The notes under the pieces are model-generated. The model saw only the letters and a program-made list of their open reading frames with translations. It had not been told where the DNA came from and did no database searches. Shown here one piece after another: positions 32,826 to 37,767 of a stretch of 37,767 bases of DNA (the first letter of the stretch is position 1; the number at the start of each line of letters is the position of its first letter). The stretch covers positions 1 through 37,767 of the forward strand of contig CACKSF010000008.1 in assembly GCA_902602795.1 (NCBI GenBank). The letters run 5' to 3'. The position numbers were made by a program, and so were the translations under genes. This stretch comes from an uncultured Fidelibacterota bacterium (GTDB lineage: Bacteria; Fidelibacterota; Marinisomatia; Marinisomatales; UBA1611).

Positions 32826-34106
32826 CTAATTTATACGATCAAGAAGTAGAACCAAATCAAAGATATCTATTGCGCTGTTGTAATCTATATCTGCTAGGAA
32901 TAGATATTCTTCACCTAGAGAATTAGAATTTATAATGTGGGACAATAGTAATATAAAATCATTAAGTGTAATACTATTATCTCCATCAAAGTCCCCATTC
33001 ATTGGAGGAACAATTTGATATAGTTTATTTGCGCTAGTGGAAACCAACCAGATTGTCCCATCAGGACCTACCTTAATTGACATTAGATCCTCAATTATAT
33101 CTGTTCCCAATTTATGTATAAGTTGAAATTGATTGGTAGGTTCAAGATCATATATGTGAATATCTCCTGTAGAATAATCACTTACTAGAAGGAATGTATT
33201 GTAGATATCTATTCCTGTTGGTGAGACAAGGCCACTATCGATAACAGTTTCATAATCTGCATTAATCATACTGTAGTAGCCTTCGATATTTTCTCCATAG
33301 GGATCAAGATCGCTTCCTACTTCCCCCGCATTAATATTCATCCTGATAATTCTTTGATTCCCAGTATCGCATATGTATAACATGTCATTTGATTGATCTA
33401 GAACCATATGACTTGATAAACCTATTACTCTATTTACGCTGATTTCGTCATACCGATATATAAGCCCATCTGAGTGATCTTCACCTCCGTGCTCATGATC
33501 TGGATGAGGATCTTGAAAATTATATTTCGCAATCGTATTATGGAACCCATCAAAAAGCCAATAAGTATTATCTGTTTCAGCAGCAATCCCAACACTAAAG
33601 GGACTTTGATGAAGCATATCCCAATGGCTACCTAGCTCAGGACCATTTTGATTAATTCTTGCGTAAATAGAGGTGTCAGCTTCCCAAAGTGTGCAGCCCG
33701 AGAAATATCCGTTTGGGTTGTTGTTTGCATCTTGAACATCAAGAGTATTGGCAAAGCCACCATTATCACTGAATGCCAAGGCGCTTGCAGTATGCATAAA
33801 ATGGGCAGAATAGGAATCTTTCCTATATTCGGACCACTGCGAATCTAGACCAGCATTGTAATAAGTTACAGTACTGCCTCCAAAAGTTGGATCATATACC
33901 GCAGAATTTTCATTAATTACCCAAAGTTCATTAGGCCTGCTAGAATCAGTATGAAAATCTAAATCGCGTGGCCTATAAAGGCCATCTGATGAAGTCCCAG
34001 ATAAGTCTAAAATAAAAAAAGGAGCATTAATAATTTTATTGAAAACTGATTGAGCAAAGGAGTATTCAAATATTACTAAAATTGAAATGAAGTACATAGT
34101 TTTCAT
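32826..34106 (-). CDS. Secreted NHL/beta-propeller protein with C-terminal dockerin-like domain
   Basis: A 426-aa protein. A signal peptide (MKTMYFISILVIFEYSFAQ) precedes a propeller of NHL-type blades (VLDQSNDMLYICDTGNQRII, GIDIYNTFLLVSDYSTGDIH, VGPDGTIWLVST). Residues ~195-215 are histidine- and acid-rich (DPHPDHEHGGEDH), a possible metal site. The C-terminal ~57 residues hold two calcium-loop repeats (DFDGDNSITLNDFILLL, DIDYNSAIDIFDLVLLL) as in dockerin type I. I infer an extracellular binding protein attached through the dockerin-like part. No cohesin was seen in the window. Confidence 0.87.
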   Translation of the reverse strand: MKTMYFISILVIFEYSFAQSVFNKIINAPFFILDLSGTSSDGLYRPRDLDFHTDSSRPNELWVINENSAVYDPTFGGSTVTYYNAGLDSQWSEYRKDSYSAHFMHTASALAFSDNGGFANTLDVQDANNNPNGYFSGCTLWEADTSIYARINQNGPELGSHWDMLHQSPFSVGIAAETDNTYWLFDGFHNTIAKYNFQDPHPDHEHGGEDHSDGLIYRYDEISVNRVIGLSSHMVLDQSNDMLYICDTGNQRIIRMNINAGEVGSDLDPYGENIEGYYSMINADYETVIDSGLVSPTGIDIYNTFLLVSDYSTGDIHIYDLEPTNQFQLIHKLGTDIIEDLMSIKVGPDGTIWLVSTSANKLYQIVPPMNGDFDGDNSITLNDFILLLSHIINSNSLGEEYLFLADIDYNSAIDIFDLVLLLDRIN

Positions 34107-34251
34107 TTTTAATTTTACATTTTTTTATTTGCTCTATACCAAATAAATTTTAGAGCAGCTTTTTTATATAACGCATTCTTTATTTTAATTTTTTTTAAAA
34201 AAAATAATTAAGATATCTTTTAGAATAAACCTTGCTCTAATAAATAAACTT

Positions 34252-34326
34252 TAAATAAAGCAAAGGTGTAATACTATTTCTCCAGCATAGATGAGTTTCT
34301 TATTTGTCAAATGATTGGTAGATTTA
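34252..34326 (+). repeat. Dispersed intergenic repeat A, copy 7
   Basis: AAATAAAGCAAAGGTGTAATACTATTTCTCCAGCATAGATGAG, then CTTATTTGTCAAATGATTGGTAGAT. Worn, but the whole order is kept. It ends 4 nt before the next start codon. Confidence 0.7.
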
Positions 34327-34329
34327 ATT

Positions 34330-34542
34330 ATGAGTAAATATATATTTTTTCTTATAACTAATATATGGTATTCTATCTCTTACGGTAATCCCAGCCTAAA
34401 CAGGACTATCAAACATGCAATAAATCTCAACAAGTATGGTTTTAAGCAAGAATCGAATACTATTAATAATGAAATACAGCTTTTTAATGTCACAGAATTA
34501 AAGCCAGTAAGTTTTTTTGAAAAATTAATAACAAATCATTAG
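34330..34542 (+). CDS. Small secreted hypothetical protein
   Basis: The track start at 34315 lies in the repeat; ATG 34330 gives 70 aa with a signal peptide (MSKYIFFLITNIWYSISYG). The short mature part (NPSLNRTIKHAINLNKYGFK ... VTELKPVSFFEKL) has no recognised family. It could be the N-terminal stub of a longer secreted protein. Confidence 0.5.
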   Translation: MSKYIFFLITNIWYSISYGNPSLNRTIKHAINLNKYGFKQESNTINNEIQLFNVTELKPVSFFEKLITNH

Positions 34543-34574
34543 AAAATATATTAATTGTATTTTTAAATTTTTAT

Positions 34575-34982
34575 ATGATTAACATCAGACCCATTTTAGC
34601 TCTATTAATAATTTCTATAGGATTTCTAATTTCCATATCCGTAGTATTTTTAGATTTGTTAGGTCCTGATATACCGTTACCTAGAAAAAGTATATCTGAA
34701 ATATTAAAATCATCTGATACCTCATTTAAAATTTCGAGTAAGAAAAATGCGAGTATTAGTACTACACGAAAACTAGCGAAGCTATATTTAAATCAAGAAA
34801 ACCTTGTCCATGGGTATTCTAATTTAGATTTCAATACAAATTTATCAGATACCGATAGCGGTAATTTTACTTTTTTATCAGCATTATGCTATGGCAAATC
34901 AGAAAATGATTGTATTTACTTAAATGCATACCTGAAATCTTCTGATTACGGAGAAACATGGGAGATTGGTCTCCTGGAATAA
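34575..34982 (+). CDS. Hypothetical protein with N-terminal TM anchor
   Basis: A 135-aa protein. It has a hydrophobic anchor (ILALLIISIGFLISISVVFL), then a polar extracytoplasmic part ending FLSALCYGKSENDCIYLNAY ... DYGETWEIGLLE with two cysteines that could pair. The phrase SSDYGETW is like Asp-box loops (SxDxGxTW) of sialidase-type propellers, but only one is present. It lies 32 bp after the preceding small gene. No family assigned. Confidence 0.65.
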   Translation: MINIRPILALLIISIGFLISISVVFLDLLGPDIPLPRKSISEILKSSDTSFKISSKKNASISTTRKLAKLYLNQENLVHGYSNLDFNTNLSDTDSGNFTFLSALCYGKSENDCIYLNAYLKSSDYGETWEIGLLE

Positions 34983-35283
34983 AATACTAATATATAGTAT
35001 GTATTAATACTTTTAATCACTCTACTCAATTTTGAGAAACTATTAACCCCAATAATGCTTCATAAATAAAGTTTATCACACTTTACAATCAACACTGTAT
35101 TCTGTATTATTTTATTAATTGGATAAACTTTTGCATAATCATGTAAATAGTTTAACCATATTTTTTTAAAAATATTTATTTATACCTGAAAATTTGAGTA
35201 GAAAAGGAAGCCTTTTGCCCTTAATTCTATCATTGCTTCGGAATTAATCTTATAATTATTTACTCAAAAGATTTTTTTATAAA
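34983..35283. other. Intergenic region between convergent genes, nothing recognised
   Basis: About 300 bp of AT-rich sequence with no open frame, repeat A or clear hairpin. It separates the accessory region from ubiE. Confidence 0.4.
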
Positions 35284-36030
35284 TTACTTATTTGCTATAT
35301 AAAGAGTACAAATACCTAAAGATAAAGGAATAGCTTTAATATTTCTAAGGCCTATTGAATCCAATAGAGAAATGAATTCCGAACGTGTTGGAAAATTCAT
35401 AATAGAATCGGCTAAATATTCATAAGCAGCTGGATTCGTGGTAAACCATTTAGCTATTTTGGGTAAAAGACCGTTTAAGTAAAAACTGTAAATGTCTTTA
35501 AAAAAACCGGGATCTGGAGTTGTAAGCTCCAAGATAAGTATTTGGCCATCTGGCAAAGCAACTCTCTTCATTTCGTTTAAGGCTTTAACTTTATCAGGAA
35601 TATTTCTAATACCAAATGCCATAGCTGTCACATCAAAAGTATTATCTTCATAATCAATATTAGTAGCATCACCCCATTTTAGGTCCAGTCGATGTTTTAA
35701 GTTTTGATCTTTAATTTTATCATTTCCATAATCAATCATATTTTGAACAAAATCGATTCCAATTGCTTTTACATTTGGATGAGAATTAACAGTATTAATT
35801 GCTAAATCTCCAGTACCTGTGGCAATATCCAAAAATTTATACGATTTAAAAAACTGCATTTTTTCTACAGTTTTTTTTCGCCATAATAAATCTTGTCTTA
35901 AAGATAAAAACCGATTTAAAAAGTCATACTTGTTTGTTATAGATGAAAAGATATCCATAACAATTTCAACTTTTTGATCTTGATTCATTTGATTTACAGG
36001 GGGATAATCATTTGTATTTTTTTTATTCAT
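35284..36030 (-). CDS. ubiE: Demethylmenaquinone methyltransferase (UbiE/MenG)
   Basis: A 248-aa protein of normal family length. FSSITNKYDFLNRFLSLRQD is the family N-terminal signature. FLDIATGTGDLA (68-76) binds SAM, and VTAMAFGIRNIPDKVKAL plus MKRVALPDGQILILEL are UbiE/COQ5 signatures. It carries out the C-methylation step of menaquinone (or ubiquinone) synthesis; in an FCB organism menaquinone is the more likely product. It is monocistronic here and probably a core gene marking the host backbone. Confidence 0.95.
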   Translation of the reverse strand: MNKKNTNDYPPVNQMNQDQKVEIVMDIFSSITNKYDFLNRFLSLRQDLLWRKKTVEKMQFFKSYKFLDIATGTGDLAINTVNSHPNVKAIGIDFVQNMIDYGNDKIKDQNLKHRLDLKWGDATNIDYEDNTFDVTAMAFGIRNIPDKVKALNEMKRVALPDGQILILELTTPDPGFFKDIYSFYLNGLLPKIAKWFTTNPAAYEYLADSIMNFPTRSEFISLLDSIGLRNIKAIPLSLGICTLYIANK

Positions 36031-36289
36031 ATACTATTTTGTGAAAGATGATATTTAGCTTTTCGTGATAACAGGATAAATATGGACATCTTTTAACTAT
36101 CTTATTAATTGAAACATGTATCTTTAGAAATAATTAATTAGAAATCTAATTGATAAAAGAACTCGAATGATTGAGGCTAAAAACGTAAAAATAATTTATA
36201 ATAAAATATATTAAATATTTTTAAAACAATTCAAACTATTTAAATGTTAGAAAAGCTAAATAACAACTAAAAAAACAAAGGAGTTTATA

Positions 36290-36586
36290 ATGAAGACTTA
36301 CATTCAAGGTATTATCACTGGTGGATTACTTGTATTTACATTTATGGTAACCTTAGGCCATAAAGATTACTCGCGTTACAGTACAGAAAGTGCTGGCAGG
36401 TACACCTACAGTTTTAACACTAGTAAAGAAATTGAAGATCTTATAGAAATTTTTGATAATAAGTCTGGAAAACTTTACATAAGCTCCAAAGAAAAAGGTC
36501 GAGGATTTGAAGTAAGAATGATTGACTACAAAGGATTAGAGGAAAGATATAATACTCTATTAAATGAGTCTCAAAATAAAAATTAA
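36290..36586 (+). CDS. Small membrane-anchored protein
   Basis: A 98-aa protein with a strong AAGGAG site before the ATG. One N-terminal TM helix (YIQGIITGGLLVFTFMVTLG) is followed by a charged domain (DYSRYSTESAGRYTYSFNTS, SGKLYISSKEKGRGFEVRMID). It ends in a coiled, acidic stretch. No family recognised. It lies 32 bp before the M23 peptidase gene and may be expressed with it. Confidence 0.75.
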   Translation: MKTYIQGIITGGLLVFTFMVTLGHKDYSRYSTESAGRYTYSFNTSKEIEDLIEIFDNKSGKLYISSKEKGRGFEVRMIDYKGLEERYNTLLNESQNKN

Positions 36587-36618
36587 AAATCACTATTCTC
36601 TCAAAAACCCATATACCA

Positions 36619-37251
36619 ATGTCAGCAAACTCTTTTTTTAAGCACATAAATCACATCCCAGAAGTTCCCATATTATCTAATTATAAATTTGAGAGTATTG
36701 TTGATTTACCTAAAAATATTCATGTTCATGATTTTGAAACTAAAAATAATTTTCAGAATATTAAGGATTCGTTTTCTATAGGTAAATACAATGAAAAAAG
36801 ACATAATATGTACAAAGGAAAATTATTTGAAAAAACAAAGAGATTTATACACATGGGTATTGATATTGGTGCACCAGCTGGAACTATAGTAAAGTCTTTT
36901 TATGATGGAGAAATATTTCTTTTTAAAAATAACAATCTCAAATTAGATTATGGTTACACAATTATAGTTAAGTACAATTTTAATAACCAGAATCTATATG
37001 CTCTCTATGGGCACCTAAGTAAATCTTCAATATTGAATAAAAAAATTGGACAAAAAATTTACTCTGGTGAAACATTAGCATATGTAGGGGAAAAGGAAGA
37101 AAATGGTGGTTGGCCACCTCATGTTCATTTTCAATTATGTCTTTTAGAGCCTAAAGAATGTGATCTTCCAGGAGTAGTTTCTGAAGAACAACATGCCAGT
37201 GCTTTAAAAATTTTTCCAGACCCACGAATTGTTTTGGGAAAAGTTTATTAA
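36619..37251 (+). CDS. M23/LytM-type peptidase-fold protein without signal peptide
   Basis: A 210-aa protein. HMGIDIGAPAG gives the HxxxD zinc ligands (H78, D82) and PPHVHFQL the HxH ligand pair (H168, H170), with LYALYGHLS between. These are all the residues of an M23 endopeptidase. There is no signal peptide, TM helix or coiled coil. The C-terminus (LPGVVSEEQHASALKIFPDP, then RIVLGKVY) recalls the linker after M23-like domains fused to class III aminotransferases. It may be cytoplasmic and act on something other than murein, or be exported without a classical signal. Confidence 0.85.
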   Translation: MSANSFFKHINHIPEVPILSNYKFESIVDLPKNIHVHDFETKNNFQNIKDSFSIGKYNEKRHNMYKGKLFEKTKRFIHMGIDIGAPAGTIVKSFYDGEIFLFKNNNLKLDYGYTIIVKYNFNNQNLYALYGHLSKSSILNKKIGQKIYSGETLAYVGEKEENGGWPPHVHFQLCLLEPKECDLPGVVSEEQHASALKIFPDPRIVLGKVY

Positions 37252-37767
37252 TATTCAAAAATTATCTTCTTTTTATTAAACCTTATTCGGTTATATTATA
37301 CCATAAAGTGTTATCTCTTTAAAAGAATTACCATTTTTTGAATAATGCTTCCTGGTTAATTCAGATTACAAGATAATTAATCAACATATTTCAATACTAT
37401 AAATATAAAATTTTATCATCTTAGTTAATGTTTTATATAAAAAAAATAAAAAAACTAAATATGCAAAAAAATTTGATGTCTTAAAAATTATGTGTGTTGT
37501 TGGCTCAACCACTCTGAGTACTTGATTGGAATCTGACATTGATCTCTGTTATCTTAAGAAACTTGAGATTTATTTAAGATCGCAAAAATTAATATCAAGG
37601 TAATAAATGCTTATATAAATTTTGGTGTGTTTGAATTCATCCCACGATTAATACTTATCATTACAAACACCAGGGAGAAAGCATGAAATACTTTTCAGAA
37701 CCTTGATTAATCAAGATCTATTAATCGGCTTCAAAAAATAAATTAGTATTATCATCAATATCGCTAA
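37252..37767. other. Right-edge non-coding stretch
   Basis: No ORF of note. A 12-bp palindrome TTGATTAATCAA lies near 37704-37715. GGGAGAAAGCATG at ~37673 opens a frame that stops after eight codons. The neighbouring gene presumably lies outside the window. Confidence 0.4.

Overview
The window is AT-rich and reads as bacterial, most likely a marine member of the FCB group such as Candidatus Marinimicrobia (SAR406). This is inferred from signal peptides ending in '-GQ', an LRR protein with a NPFNP...GVYLYSI...KKMILLK type secretion tail, many small secreted or membrane hypotheticals, and dockerin and propeller proteins. No 16S or ribosomal marker is present, so the assignment is not proven.

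Layout. An intact tRNA-Asp(GTC) with its terminator lies at the left edge (46-179). The next ~27 kb is a mosaic accessory region. The sequence just downstream of the tRNA (GCTCTGAAGAGTAATACCAAAC, then a terminator hairpin, then GGACACAAA) recurs at about 2.4 kb and 10.0 kb, with a shorter copy at 21.7 kb. The 10 kb copy still carries the tRNA T-arm and 3' acceptor strand. Two decayed C-terminal tyrosine-recombinase fragments (9.6 and 17.6 kb, minus strand) lie in the same region. I read this as serial accretion of related mobile elements at tRNA-Asp. Between these scars are mostly plus-strand, unrelated accessory genes, separated by degenerate dispersed repeats (GCACGGGTGTAATAC...TTTTTTGTTTGTGGGATGATGG), plus several pseudogenes.

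Gene content. 0.4-2.2 kb: outer-membrane protein with an HELGH motif. 3-4.8 kb: TrpB2-type PLP enzyme followed by a small ParB/Srx-fold protein resembling free serine kinases. 5-9.4 kb: LRR protein and small envelope proteins. 10.9-13.6 kb: two tandem 4-TM paralogues and an acyltransferase-3 protein carrying an inserted glycan-binding-like domain. 14-17.5 kb: tiny membrane proteins, a decayed paralogue and a dCTP deaminase. 18-21.2 kb (minus): MBOAT acyltransferase plus SGNH-like partner. 21.8-23.07 kb: an apparently exact 1252-bp second copy of the trpB2 3' end and the kinase-like gene. 23-27.4 kb: pirin, aldo/keto reductase, NMT1/THI5-like protein, lipoprotein, ABM-like monooxygenase. 27.7-29 kb: YwqK/MORN-like protein and PsiE. 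29.5-32.3 kb: tightly coupled epimerase, nucleotidyltransferase-like and methyltransferase genes. 32.5-34 kb: thiamine-binding-like YkoF protein and a propeller-dockerin protein. 35-37.3 kb: UbiE/MenG and an M23 peptidase, which look more like the host backbone.

How genes work together. The best functional hypothesis is the TrpB2/serine-kinase-like pair: the kinase would supply O-phosphoserine, the known substrate of characterised TrpB2 enzymes, for tryptophan synthesis or indole salvage. The best structural hypothesis is a cassette-like accessory array built at tRNA-Asp. Gene functions come from motif recognition only; no database search was run.
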